A stretch of 64,000 nucleotides of DNA from Methylibium rhizosphaerae (GTDB lineage: Bacteria; Pseudomonadota; Gammaproteobacteria; Burkholderiales; Burkholderiaceae_C): NCBI RefSeq assembly GCF_006386545.1, contig NZ_SWAR01000014.1, positions 1-64,000 on the forward strand, given 5' to 3'. The notes beneath the pieces were generated by a model, which worked only from the letters and a program-made list of their open reading frames with translations, made no database searches and was not told the DNA's origin. Shown piece by piece: positions 9,201 to 16,742 of this stretch; the stretch's first letter is position 1; the number at the start of each line of letters is the position of its first letter. The translations under genes and the position numbers were made by a program.

Positions 9201-12200
9201 GCTGGGATCGGACAGGTCCGTCACGCGCACGATGAAGGTGTCGTAGCTGGGCGAAGCGCCCTCGGCACGCGTGTGGTCGTCCGTGACGACGTTCTGGTAC
9301 ACGTCAGTGCCCTGCACATCCTGCTCGACGTAGCGCCGGCCGGTGTAGGTGAAGGATCCGGTGCTCGCGTCGATCGTCGCTTCGCCGTACAGCGGCGCGG
9401 ACACGATCGAGTAGCTCACCTGCGTGGCCCCGTCGGCGTCGTTCGACGTCAGGCGCCCGTCGTTGCCGGCCTCCGTGGCGATCGGTGCGTCGTGCAGGAA
9501 GGTCGGCGGCGTGCCCTGGATCCGGTAGCGCTGGCCGTTGAAGTTGACATCCAGATAGGTCGGCGCCGGGTTGTCCCAGTTCCATTGGCTGGAAGACGTC
9601 ACCCTGGCCCACTCCCTGTCGAAGTAGCCCTGCGGGATGGTGGTGTCCACCACAGGACCGGTCTCGGCGTAGTGGCCGCTTTCGCTGTCGCCCGAGCTCG
9701 TCTGGATCCACTCCAGCAGGCGACCGCCAACCGTGGTGTATGGCTGGTAGAACGGCAGGCCCTGGTTGGGATGGATGGTGTACTCGGTCACACTGCCGTT
9801 GTCGCCGCCGAGCTCCACCGAGCGGGTGGTGGTGAGCACACCGAAACCGTACACCGCACGCGACGGCAGCTCGACGGTCACGGTGGGTGCATCGTTGACC
9901 GGCTGCAGGTCGATCGTCACGCGCGCGGTACGCGTCTGCCCGTCGCTCGCGGTCACCGTGTACTCGAAGCCCGCCTGGCCGGCGTAGTGGTGTTCCGGCG
10001 TGAACGTGACCACGCCCTGATCGATGTCCAGCGCCGCAACACCGTGCTCGCCGTTGCCGACGGCCGTGATCGTGAGACCGGCCATCGAGCCGTTGAAGCG
10101 GTCGTTGGCCAGGAGCTGCGCGATGGTGATGCTGATGGACTGGTTCGCGCCCGGGCTGCTGGCGTTCGGCAGGTCCGGCGACATGCCGTCTTCATAGGAC
10201 GTGATGCTGTCGTCGCGCACCACGAAGTTGGTGCCCTGGCCGCTGCCGCCGCCGGCGTCGTTGACCTGCGTGACGAACAGCGTGCTGCTGCCGTCGCTGT
10301 GATCGACCTGGATGCCGCCTTCGACGAGGTTGACCCGCACCCCTTCGCTGCTGGCCTCGATCTCGGGGCTGCCCATGGCGAAGAACTGCCCGTCCCGGGT
10401 GAAGCGGCTCATGCCGTAGTCGAGGCTGGTGATGCCCAGTTCGCTGAGCGTGCGGGTTTCGCCGTTGTCCTGCACGCCGTCCTGGTCAGCGTCCTGCCAG
10501 ACGCGCAAGGCGTTGAACACCGGGTCGCTGGCGTTGATCACGCCGTCTGCGTTGGCATCGACCCAGGCCATGCTGCGCACCCCTCGCGCATCGTTGCTGA
10601 CCAGCCCGTTGCTGAACAGTTCTCGGCCGGAGTCGGCCACGCCGTTGAGGTTGCGGTCGAGCACGAGGATGCCCTCGCCGGAACCGACCCAGCCGGTCTG
10701 CGCGACGTAGCCGGTGTCGTCCCAGTCGAAGGTGACGTTGCTGTTCGCGTCGGTGACGGTGGTGATGGTGTTGTCGCCGTTGAGGTCGAGCACCACGGGG
10801 CGGAACTCGCCGGAAAGACGCTCGCCGTTGGCGTCGGCCGGGGCGGCCTGGCCTCGGCGCCCGGCACGCTCTTCCTCGGTGAGGCCGGCGTTCGGGTCGC
10901 CGATGTCCTGCTGCATGCGCGCCGTTTGCACTTCCCACATCGGCGCAATGGCCTGGCGCTCGATGGCGCTGTCCACCATGCGCTGGAAGACGTCACGCCG
11001 CTGCGCGAGATCGGTGGGGTCGGCGTTGTAGGGCGTGAAGTCGTCGTTGTAGCGAAGTTCCGGGTAGCGGGCTTCGCCGGTGAGCGGGTCGATCTCGACC
11101 ACGGCGTAGCCGGGGTCGGCCTGGCGTGCCTCGCGCCACGTGATCGTGGGCAGGCGCTGCGGGATGATGCCCAGCGGGATGCCAGGATTGGCTTGCTGTG
11201 CGGATTCGATGACGCCGCGCAGGTAGCCAAGCAGGCCGTCGAAGCTGCCGCCGTTGCCTTCCATCAGGAAACGCACGCGGTCGGGGCCAAGGGACTCGCC
11301 GACGATGTCGACCTCGACGTCGGTCATGCCTGGCTGGAGGATGCCTGGCGTCCCAACCGTGATCGTCACGCCCGAGATCTCGTTGCCCTCCTCATCGAGC
11401 AACGGGCCGCGCGACAGCTGCACGTCACGCGGGTTGGCGAAGCGGATGCGCGCCGTGGCCCAGGACTCGGGCGGCTCGTCCCCAATGCTGCTAATCAGCA
11501 AGTAGGCGGCATAGATCCACCCGATGTAGGGCACGCCCATCGCAGAAGCGATGGCCACGCCAGCGCCCGTGTAGTCGCCGTTCTTGATGGCGATCACGGC
11601 GTTGACATATGGAAGCGCCTGACCGACGGTGTTTGCGACGCCGTTCAGGGTTTGGCTGGCGACCTCCCGCCCCAGCTCCTGGGCGACGGCATTGGCTGCG
11701 GCGTTGACTGCAACCAATGCATTGGCCGTCGCACTCAATCGTTGCAGGTCACTCCCCGAGCCACCGAATGCGTTGTGCAGGCTGTACAGGCTGGCAATAC
11801 CGTTGACAACAGCCGTGGTCGTGAACAACGGCTGGTCGTTGATGACGGGCGCACTACCTGGGGCACTCGGGTTCGCCAGGTTGTTGACAAGTCGCAGGCC
11901 ACTGCTGAGTACTGGTAGCGGCTCTCCGCTACGGATGGCTTGCACCAGGCTGTTGAGATCCTGTATTGCGGTCCCGAATCGCTCCAGGTTCGTGGCAGCA
12001 GGCGCAGTTGTACGATTTGTAATGACTCTGCCTTCGCTGTCCCTGCCACCCGTGATGACGTCACCGCGATAGTTCGTGAACTCGCTCAGTTGGCTGCTGT
12101 CATCGAAGGTCTGCACCTCCGCCGGGGTTGCCACGTCCGCCGTGACCCGGTTTCCACGCGTACCGTACTCATCCCAGATCCTGTTGCCGAATTCGTCGAC

Positions 12201-13076
12201 ACCTTCCGTGTGGACTGGCACCTTTCCATCCGGGAATTGGTCCGGATTGAAGGCTCGATCACTCGGAACGTCGGCAATGCTCAGGCCAGCATTGCGCAGG
12301 AAGCCTGTGGAGGCTTCGAGCGTCAAGGCCCCGAGCCCTTGGTCATAGAAGCCACCGATGTCGCCGTGATTCCCGTAGAAGTCGAAGGTCGATACGTTGC
12401 TCTGTTCCGTGTAGTCTGCAGCAGGGAACAGCAGGCGGAACTCGTCGGCAGCACGGATGACGGCGATGTTTTCGGCATTCGGCGCGAATGCCAAGTTGCC
12501 ATCCACACCAGTGGTGACCGGATCGAATATCACACCTGCGGAGACACCAACTTCGCCAGGCGCGATTAGCACTGCCCCGGTACGCGGGTCGACCAACCCT
12601 CTTTCGTAGAGAAGTTGCGAGAAGATCGCCGCTGGCGCCCCACCGCGACTGAAGCCAGTGACCATCGTCGTCACCGAACCTCCAGGGTTGTTTTCCAACC
12701 ACTGCGAGGCGCTTAGCGCAAAGTCGTTGTAGGCGCGTGTGGCCGTGGTGATGACTTCTTGCGTCACCATCGCGGGTATCCCCTCCGAACCAGGCAGGCT
12801 GCCATCGGTACCGGGGCCAGGGTAATACTGGGCGTCTAGGTTCGGATTGACCGCGCGCTGCCTGTTCACCTGGTCGAGGAGTTGTGCAACGTTTGTGGTC
12901 TGGGTCGTACCGGACTCAGGCAAATCATTCCGGTCGTTGTTGGTGCCGTCGAAGGCCGCAAAGAAGACGAACTGACCAAGCTGAACGACCTGCCTGGCGG
13001 CATTCGCAATGCCTCGTGCTTGTTGCTGTGCTTCCTGGACTTCTTGAGACGTAAGCGTTGTGGCGATGGTGCCCAT
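3276..13076 (-). CDS. Giant T1SS-exported RTX protein with N-terminal DUF2235-like lipase domain
   Basis: The protein has 3266 residues. Residues 35-245 carry a DUF2235/Tle1-like alpha/beta-hydrolase: FDGTNND (42-48), nucleophile elbow GFSRG (S143), a candidate acid in VIFDPV (D185) and NHGDIGG (H237). In type VI Tle1 lipases the same motif order builds a Ser-Asp-His triad. A hydrophobic Ala/Gly-rich stretch follows (about 445-530, with K498 in AIKNGD). Two modules with DxNxDGxxD-type Ca-binding loops come next, near 820-880 and 1320-1450. A cadherin/tandem-95-like segment lies at about 985-1060. RTX repeats span about 1520-3030 and a HCBP-related domain follows (RYEDLRLS...FRDWYLD). The C-terminal end, rich in Ala/Asp (LRGSDTQAIGGDLAYRY), should carry the uncleaved secretion signal. 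The predicted product is a secreted or surface-attached Ca-folded phospholipase. The gene lies 26 bases before the HlyC-like gene and 5 bases after the small secreted protein. Confidence 0.88.
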   Translation of the reverse strand: MGTIATTLTSQEVQEAQQQARGIANAARQVVQLGQFVFFAAFDGTNNDRNDLPESGTTQTTNVAQLLDQVNRQRAVNPNLDAQYYPGPGTDGSLPGSEGIPAMVTQEVITTATRAYNDFALSASQWLENNPGGSVTTMVTGFSRGGAPAAIFSQLLYERGLVDPRTGAVLIAPGEVGVSAGVIFDPVTTGVDGNLAFAPNAENIAVIRAADEFRLLFPAADYTEQSNVSTFDFYGNHGDIGGFYDQGLGALTLEASTGFLRNAGLSIADVPSDRAFNPDQFPDGKVPVHTEGVDEFGNRIWDEYGTRGNRVTADVATPAEVQTFDDSSQLSEFTNYRGDVITGGRDSEGRVITNRTTAPAATNLERFGTAIQDLNSLVQAIRSGEPLPVLSSGLRLVNNLANPSAPGSAPVINDQPLFTTTAVVNGIASLYSLHNAFGGSGSDLQRLSATANALVAVNAAANAVAQELGREVASQTLNGVANTVGQALPYVNAVIAIKNGDYTGAGVAIASAMGVPYIGWIYAAYLLISSIGDEPPESWATARIRFANPRDVQLSRGPLLDEEGNEISGVTITVGTPGILQPGMTDVEVDIVGESLGPDRVRFLMEGNGGSFDGLLGYLRGVIESAQQANPGIPLGIIPQRLPTITWREARQADPGYAVVEIDPLTGEARYPELRYNDDFTPYNADPTDLAQRRDVFQRMVDSAIERQAIAPMWEVQTARMQQDIGDPNAGLTEEERAGRRGQAAPADANGERLSGEFRPVVLDLNGDNTITTVTDANSNVTFDWDDTGYVAQTGWVGSGEGILVLDRNLNGVADSGRELFSNGLVSNDARGVRSMAWVDANADGVINASDPVFNALRVWQDADQDGVQDNGETRTLSELGITSLDYGMSRFTRDGQFFAMGSPEIEASSEGVRVNLVEGGIQVDHSDGSSTLFVTQVNDAGGGSGQGTNFVVRDDSITSYEDGMSPDLPNASSPGANQSISITIAQLLANDRFNGSMAGLTITAVGNGEHGVAALDIDQGVVTFTPEHHYAGQAGFEYTVTASDGQTRTARVTIDLQPVNDAPTVTVELPSRAVYGFGVLTTTRSVELGGDNGSVTEYTIHPNQGLPFYQPYTTVGGRLLEWIQTSSGDSESGHYAETGPVVDTTIPQGYFDREWARVTSSSQWNWDNPAPTYLDVNFNGQRYRIQGTPPTFLHDAPIATEAGNDGRLTSNDADGATQVSYSIVSAPLYGEATIDASTGSFTYTGRRYVEQDVQGTDVYQNVVTDDHTRAEGASPSYDTFIVRVTDLSDPSGNTFTTQTVTVPHYGPRPNPDVASGGKKPIALDLDGDGFEFIDVDDSNVFLTVNGEGWRRRTAWVGPDDGVLVFDENRNGSVDTVDELTFARYVSGAQTDLEGLRAFDTNGDGLFSAADDKWGDFNVWQDADSDGVVDAGEMRSLTDLGIQSVALASDGQFRVINGQTVHGTGVVTRTDGSTLAMADVTLQYRNVTQITNDDGSTTHANVAPFAQGQRFTGTDAADLVFGTSGSDEFVMAAGNDVVNDDGGNDMVQAGAGDDLVFTGADNDFVDAGSGNDSVFTGAGNDLAIGGAGDDVLTMEAGNDVAFGADGNDFVSGGAGNDLLSGDAGNDRLFGEGGRDQLLGGDGDDELWGLDGSDQLDGGIGNDLLSGGEGADTMDGGAGNDTYEVDGADDVVVEAAGGGEDTVRSSISYTLADTLENLTLLGTAGLRGTGHAGANTLVGNDGANLLEGLAGNDTLDGGQGADTLAGGSGNDVYVVDNAGDRVVEAAGEGVDTVQSRITATLSANVENLALIGINAIDGTGNELDNVLAGNGAANTLDGGAGGDTMRGGRGNDSYVVDNAGDQVVEAVGEGHDRVTVNTLASYTLTDNVEALVLGAGVVEGRGNALHNVLTGNALANTLDGQAGDDAIDGGTGNDTLLGGSGDDDLGGGSGDDLLDGGSGADRLHGGAGDDTYEADNASDLVVENADEGNDRVLSSVSFALAANVETLELTGTADIDALGNAQDNQLIGNSGRNRLDGGAGGDTMSGGLGDDTYVVDDANDRVVEAADAGQDTVLTSLASYTLAAHAENASATSQDDTALTGNAADNTLRGHTGNDTLDGAAGRDTLIGGAGDDAYVVDDVADTVVEQLGEGNDTVRASVNHTLTAHVEQLVLTGARAVDGTGNALSNRLSGNDADNRLFGLAGDDTLLGAGGNDLLDGGTGADAMAGGLGDDTYVVDDAGDAVFEAADQGTDTVLAGIDHALASNVENLVLTGSGNARAVGNDLDNQLTGNAGQNRLDGGAGADTMAGGLGDDTYVVDHLGDRAIEEANAGIDTVETSLASYALGAGLEHLTGTASSGQALTGNAADNTLRGHTGNDTLDGGAGGDTMAGGSGDDTYIVDSDADRVQERADEGADTVQASVDHALAENVEHLVLTGAAVAGTGNALANTLVGNSEDNLLDGREGADTMSGGLGNDTYVVDDHADQVHERADQGVDTVLASIDHALAENVENLVLTGAAIAGTGNALDNRITGNAAANLLDGAAGADSMAGEEGDDGYVVENAGDLVIEEAGAGFDRVSASIDYVLPQHVEQLTLTGTAQRGTGNDLDNLLFGNERANVLDGGAGADQMAGGAGDDRYVVDNEADAVIEASEAGNDTVLASVGHTLAANVENLVLTGSQAIDGHGNELANVLVGNVAANRLDGGAGSDVLAGGQGHDTLEGGTGDDLYLYFQGEGRDLISDAAGADTLRFGPGMTLDSVAARMVRVDGRNRLFIAVLDADGEETEQGIELVLGADGSAPIERFEFADGQVASLSQLMVAPRTLYGSNRNDTLTGDRSDDTVYASNGNDVVYGRSGHDTLYGDNGADRLFGEGGNDRLYGGNEADEVWGGAGNDWLDGDNGRDLLVGGRGNDQLWGGNDADRLDGGAGNDLLDGNNGEDELYAGSGDDRLDSGNDADLLAAGDGNDVLSSGNGQDVLVAGAGNDIIVSDNDGDFIDAGAGNDRISSGNGADFIAAGRGNDVIDAGMDADVIAFNRGDGADTVMTSSWQRDTLSLGGGIRYEDLRLSRSGNDLVLDLGRGDGVTFRDWYLDETRRNLTTLQVVTGAAGGDYDAASGDRLRNRQVVSFNFERLVQRFDQARAANAQVTSWALAGELDAAYLRGSDTQAIGGDLAYRYATSGSYGDLDWRAVRNRMPGVNGSNWQTLSASTAIDPWTALQAGLSLIADQTVGLPSPITPMPAPGQDELVFAAIGASGRTTAWRGDRPAPVLS
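3990..8510 (-). repeat. RTX nonapeptide repeat tract, two architectural classes
   Basis: This is coding repeat DNA within the giant RTX gene (about 1500 codons). From about 8045 to 4960 there are twelve irregular blocks of about 79-120 codons. Each reads GNDTYVVDxxxD, then a helix/strand segment of the type ASIDHALAxNVENLVLTG, then GNxxxNxLxGNxxxNxLDGGAGADTM. From about 4600 to 3990 the pattern changes to an 18-residue alternation of GNDAD/GNGAD and GAGND nonapeptides. Such Asp/Gly-rich repeats bind calcium and fold only outside the cell. Near-identical blocks in the centre suggest recent internal duplication. Confidence 0.9.
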
Positions 13077-13081
13077 GTTGT

Positions 13082-13615
13082 TCAGTTGGATGTGTTGGGA
13101 TGAAGCGGCAGAACCTTCAGATGCGAGAACTTGCGCAGTGGGCTGGGCGGGTCTCCCGCAGCACGCCTTTTCGGAGTGATCAGGTAGACATACAACTGCG
13201 TATTCCGGACGACGAAATAGATACGGTGACCTGTTAAATCAGCCGGCAGCTTGTCTCGCAGGTCGGCTGTGTCTTCATAGACTTGCCCGGTAGCTTTGAC
13301 GCGCCACTTCACGTACAAGTCTTCTCCACGGAGCATGGGTCCATTGACTCCCGCTCCTTGGTTGGCAATGCCGTAGCGCTGCTCTTGCAGCTTCGAGTTC
13401 GTCATCTCCGATGTGCCATATCGGTAACTGAGGACCTCGATATCGGGGCTATCCCAGACTGCGTTGAACTCGAACGAGTGATCAACCAGCCCCGCACCGC
13501 TGGCACAAGCCACCTGCAGCGCCAGCAGAGCTGACAGCACGACCCAACTTGCGCAGCGCAGGACTGTCATGTGCCACAGCCGCAATGAGGTATTCCCGAA
13601 GGTGCTCCAGGTCAT
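13082..13615 (-). CDS. Small secreted/lipoprotein-like protein next to the RTX lipase (candidate immunity protein)
   Basis: The protein has 177 residues. ATG at 13615 overlaps the stop of the upstream GNAT gene (ATGA) and has AAAAGG six bases before it. A start at residue 16 (13570) would give a shorter signal peptide but lacks a ribosome site. The hydrophobic segment WVVLSALLALQVACASG looks like a signal peptide ending near an imperfect lipobox (LQVAC). The mature part contains SPDIEVLSYRYG, LYVKWRVKATGQVYEDTADL and RIYFVVRNTQLYVYLITP. From memory, this pattern resembles small proteins found beside DUF2235-type lipase effector genes in related bacteria; I could not check this. It lies only 5 bases before the RTX start, which would suit an immunity or periplasmic partner role. 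Confidence 0.6.
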   Translation of the reverse strand: MTWSTFGNTSLRLWHMTVLRCASWVVLSALLALQVACASGAGLVDHSFEFNAVWDSPDIEVLSYRYGTSEMTNSKLQEQRYGIANQGAGVNGPMLRGEDLYVKWRVKATGQVYEDTADLRDKLPADLTGHRIYFVVRNTQLYVYLITPKRRAAGDPPSPLRKFSHLKVLPLHPNTSN

Positions 13616-14073
13616 CCCATGCCTTTTACAAAGTTTCCACCAACCCGCCGGTATCCCATCCTTGAAGCGAAACGCTCGAGAGGGACTGATTCGGTGTCAC
13701 TGTTGATGCCAAAGTAGATCTCGAACGCTTCGCGATTCAATGCCCATTGCTCAAACGCCCTCAGCAGCCTCACCCCATATCCGCCCATCCGCGCCTCCGG
13801 CAGCACGTCGAAGTGCATGACGCTGGCGGTGTAGAGGTCCGAGAAGATCTGCTTCTCCATCACACCAATCAACGCACCGACGATGCGCTGCTGCGCACCT
13901 TCCGCGACGAAGAACACATAGCGCCCCCTGTCGTGCTGGATCAACGACGCAAAGGCCTCTGCCGTCTTCTGCGCATTGAAGGGCTGATTGCGAAAGCGCG
14001 TCAGCGCGTGCATGCGATTGCCGGCCTCCACGAGAGCCGGGATGTCTGCGAGTGTTGCGAATCGGATGCTCAT
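13612..14073 (-). CDS. GNAT-family N-acetyltransferase
   Basis: This 153-residue protein begins SIRFATLADIPALVEAGNRM, the usual GNAT opening. It continues with strand VFFVAEGAQQRIVGALIGVM and an acetyl-CoA-binding loop region VLPEARMGGYGVRLLRAFEQWA, where GGYG stands for the canonical Q/RxxGxG/A. It ends with GYRRVGGNFVKGMG. The substrate is unknown. It is locked inside the T1SS operon by a 4-base overlap with the small secreted protein and a 22-base gap from the DUF2846-like lipoprotein. It may modify the RTX product or a partner, or may be a passenger. The DNA here is less GC-rich than the RTX repeats. Confidence 0.75.
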   Translation of the reverse strand: MSIRFATLADIPALVEAGNRMHALTRFRNQPFNAQKTAEAFASLIQHDRGRYVFFVAEGAQQRIVGALIGVMEKQIFSDLYTASVMHFDVLPEARMGGYGVRLLRAFEQWALNREAFEIYFGINSDTESVPLERFASRMGYRRVGGNFVKGMG

Positions 14074-14095
14074 GGCGTTTCAGTGGATACGAAAC

Positions 14096-14560
14096 CTACT
14101 GCGCAGCGCGCAGGTTCTGCAGCTCTTTCAGGGCGGCTTCCTCGTGCTGCTGCTTCAGCGTGCATCGCAGATCGGTGTAGATGCCCACCGACCTGAGCAG
14201 GAGCACCTCGGTCTCCACATAGGCAGTCTCACCAGGCTGCAGATGCACGGCCAGCGGAGAAGGTCCGCAGTACATCACCCCGAAAACGTCTTTCACCACC
14301 ACGCTGTGGTGACCGGGCGGCAGGACCACCCGCTGCCAGCTTCCGTTGGGCAGGCTCAGCGGCTCTTGGGCGCCGTCGATCAAGACGCGGTGCGGCGTGG
14401 CGGCACCCAGCATCCGCGCCACGCGGTAGACGTAAAGCTGTGCGCTGTCGCTAGACACTGGTTCGGGCTTCTGGAACACCGGCCCGGTGGCGCAGCCCGT
14501 CACTGTCAGCAGCGTTGCAACCAATGCGGACAAACGAATCATGGGGCGTTGGGACTTCAT
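14096..14560 (-). CDS. DUF2846-like lipoprotein
   Basis: The protein has 154 residues. The signal peptide IRLSALVATLLTVTGC ends in a clear lipobox (VTGC). The mature part follows the DUF2846-type pattern: LYVYRVARMLGAATPHRVLIDG, a short Asn-Gly turn, VVLPPGHHSVVVK, and a late strand ETAYVETEV. ATG at 14560 is used; GTG at 14566 and ATG at 14542 are in frame. Ten to sixteen bases separate it from the upstream exporter gene. DUF2846 proteins are uncharacterised periplasmic beta-sandwiches. Its place between exporter and toxin genes makes it a second candidate immunity or surface-attachment factor. Confidence 0.7.
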   Translation of the reverse strand: MKSQRPMIRLSALVATLLTVTGCATGPVFQKPEPVSSDSAQLYVYRVARMLGAATPHRVLIDGAQEPLSLPNGSWQRVVLPPGHHSVVVKDVFGVMYCGPSPLAVHLQPGETAYVETEVLLLRSVGIYTDLRCTLKQQHEEAALKELQNLRAAQ

Positions 14561-14576
14561 GGTCACGTAGCTGCAA

Positions 14577-16742
14577 TCATGGGTGTGTAGGCACGTTCGT
14601 GGCCCGCTGCCCGCCCTCGGCCGGCACCACCTTCAACCGCTGCCCCCCCTCCCTGGTGAGGTGGATCACGTCGTCGATCTTCAGCGCCTTGGGCATCGCA
14701 TGGGTGATGAACAGCATCGTCACCCTGCCCTTCAGCCCGTTGATGGTCTTGGCGAAGGCTTCTGCCGTTTCGCCGTCCAGCGCCGAGGTGGCCTCGTCGA
14801 AGATCAGCACCTTCGGTCCCTTGAGCAGCGCCCGTGCGATGGCCAGGCGCTGCTTCTGCCCGCCCGACAGCCCCGCGCCGCGTTCGCCAATCTCGGTCTG
14901 GTAGCCCTTGGGCAATGCCTCGATGACTTGGTGGATGCCGGCCATCTTGCAAGCCTGCACCACCTGCTCGAAGCTGGCCGCCGGGTTGCCGGCGCGCAGG
15001 TTGGCGAAGACGCTGCCGGAGAACAGCACCGTCTCCTGCGGCACCACGCCGAAGTAGCTGCGCAGCTCGTTGGCCGCGAGATGCCGGATGTCGACGCCGT
15101 CGATGCGGATCTGCCCGTCGGTGGGCGTGTAGAAGCCCATCAGCAGCTTGGCCAGCGTGCTCTTGCCGGTGCCCGAGGCACCCATCAGCGCAACTGCCTG
15201 GCCCGGCTCGATGGTGAGGCTGAGGTCCTGGTAGAGCAGCGGCAGGTCTTCGGCGTAGCGGAAACCCAGCCCTTGCACCTCGATGCGCCCGCTGCCCGCC
15301 TGGTGGCGCTGCGGTGTAAGACTGTACGGTTCGGCCGGCGCGTTCATCACATCGCCCAGGCGCTGCACGCTCAAGCTGGCCTGCTGGAACTGCGACCACA
15401 GGCCGACGATGCGCATCACCGGCTGGCTCAGCTTGCCGGCAAACATCTGGAAGGCCACCAGCATGCCGATCGTGAAGCTGGGCTCGGTCATCACCGTGTA
15501 GGCCCCCATCATCAGGATCAGCAGCGTCATGAGCTGCTCCATCGTGCTGGCGAACACGTTGTAGGTGTTGCCGATCTGCTTGGTCTTGAAGCCGGACTGC
15601 AGGTAGCTGGCCAGGTAGTCGCCATAGCGCTGGCGCAGCTGCGGCTCCATCTGCAGGCTCTTCACCGTCTCGAAGCCGCCAATGTGTTCGGTCACGAAGG
15701 CCTGGTTGCGCGCGCCGAGCAGGAACTGCTCGTTGAGTCGTGCCTGGAAGACCGGCGCCACCAGCACGCTGGCGATGCCGATGACCAGCAGGATGCCCAC
15801 CGAGATGCTGGTCAGCAGCACGCTGTACCAGAGCATCACGCCCAGGCAGATGAGCAGGAACGGCAGGTCCAGCAGCAGCGTCACGGCGGCGCCTGAGACG
15901 AACTCGCGGATGGTTTCCACGCCATGCAGGCGCGCGGCCACCACGCCGGTGGGGCGGTGCTGGAAGTAACGCACCGGCAAGCGCAGCAGGTGCTCCCACA
16001 CTGCGGCTCCGAGCACCGCGTCGACGCGGTTGCCGGTATGCAGCACGAGGTACTGCCGCACCCACGTGAGCAGGCTGGAGAACACGGTGAAGATGACCAT
16101 GGCCACGCCGATGGCGATCAGCGTGCTCTGCGTGCGGTGAACGACCACCTTGTCGATGATGGCCTGCGTGAACAGCGGCGTGGCCAGCGCGATGAGCTGC
16201 AGCGCCAGCGAAGCGAGCAGGACGTCGCGCCAGACATGGCGGTGCTTGAGCAGCTCGGGCACGAACCAGCGGAAGCCGAACCGGCGCGTGGTGCCCGCGG
16301 CGTCCGGATCCTGCACGGCTTCACCTTGCGGGGCGGCGAGCCACGCGTCGCCGCTACAGGTGGCGAAGAAGTCGTCGTTGGAGAGCGTCTCGGGCTGGTT
16401 GCGACCCGCGCGAAATAGCACGACCTTGCCGTCGGCCGCTGCAGTGACGATGCCCAGAGCAGGTGTGGGTGCGTCGGGTTCTGCCGGGTCTTGCGTCAGC
16501 CCGACCAGCAGAGGAAAGACCAGCCGCTCAAGGTTGGAGCGCTTGAGCTTGACATGCTTGATGCGCAGGCCGAGCGCGATGCCGGCACGCATCAGCGTGG
16601 CATGGCTGCACGGTGGCGGGAAGTCGCGCTCGACCAGCTCGGCCGAGAACGGCTGCCGGTGCAAGGCGCAGATCGAACCAAGAGCCCAGAGGAGCTCTGC
16701 TTGGGGAACAGCTTGTGCAGCCCCCCTCCCTGTTGTTGTCAC
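14577..16742 (-). CDS. T1SS ABC transporter (HlyB-like, C39-like domain)
   Basis: The protein has 721 residues and starts at GTG 16742; no ATG or TTG fits the conserved N terminus. Residues 1-130 form a C39-peptidase-like domain that lacks a plausible protease Cys-His pair, as in HlyB, where it acts as a substrate chaperone. Transmembrane exporter segments follow (VWRDVLLASLALQLIALATP, SVGILLVIGIASVLVAPVF, LMTLLILMMGAYTVM). The nucleotide-binding domain has Walker A GASGTGKST, signature LSGGQKQR, Walker B VLIFDEATSAL and the switch His in FITHAMP. It should energise export of the RTX protein in one step across both membranes with the adaptor at 1419-2786. It is the first gene of a co-directional run reaching at least 1419. 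Confidence 0.94.
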   Translation of the reverse strand: MTTTGRGAAQAVPQAELLWALGSICALHRQPFSAELVERDFPPPCSHATLMRAGIALGLRIKHVKLKRSNLERLVFPLLVGLTQDPAEPDAPTPALGIVTAAADGKVVLFRAGRNQPETLSNDDFFATCSGDAWLAAPQGEAVQDPDAAGTTRRFGFRWFVPELLKHRHVWRDVLLASLALQLIALATPLFTQAIIDKVVVHRTQSTLIAIGVAMVIFTVFSSLLTWVRQYLVLHTGNRVDAVLGAAVWEHLLRLPVRYFQHRPTGVVAARLHGVETIREFVSGAAVTLLLDLPFLLICLGVMLWYSVLLTSISVGILLVIGIASVLVAPVFQARLNEQFLLGARNQAFVTEHIGGFETVKSLQMEPQLRQRYGDYLASYLQSGFKTKQIGNTYNVFASTMEQLMTLLILMMGAYTVMTEPSFTIGMLVAFQMFAGKLSQPVMRIVGLWSQFQQASLSVQRLGDVMNAPAEPYSLTPQRHQAGSGRIEVQGLGFRYAEDLPLLYQDLSLTIEPGQAVALMGASGTGKSTLAKLLMGFYTPTDGQIRIDGVDIRHLAANELRSYFGVVPQETVLFSGSVFANLRAGNPAASFEQVVQACKMAGIHQVIEALPKGYQTEIGERGAGLSGGQKQRLAIARALLKGPKVLIFDEATSALDGETAEAFAKTINGLKGRVTMLFITHAMPKALKIDDVIHLTREGGQRLKVVPAEGGQRATNVPTHP

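Noticed and set aside
3138-11918. A 2926-codon open frame on the plus strand opposite the RTX gene
   Set aside because: It is antisense to the clear RTX reading frame. Asp/Gly/Asn repeats written in GC-rich codons leave the complementary frame free of stops, and its Val/Ala/His-rich translation has no recognisable domain.
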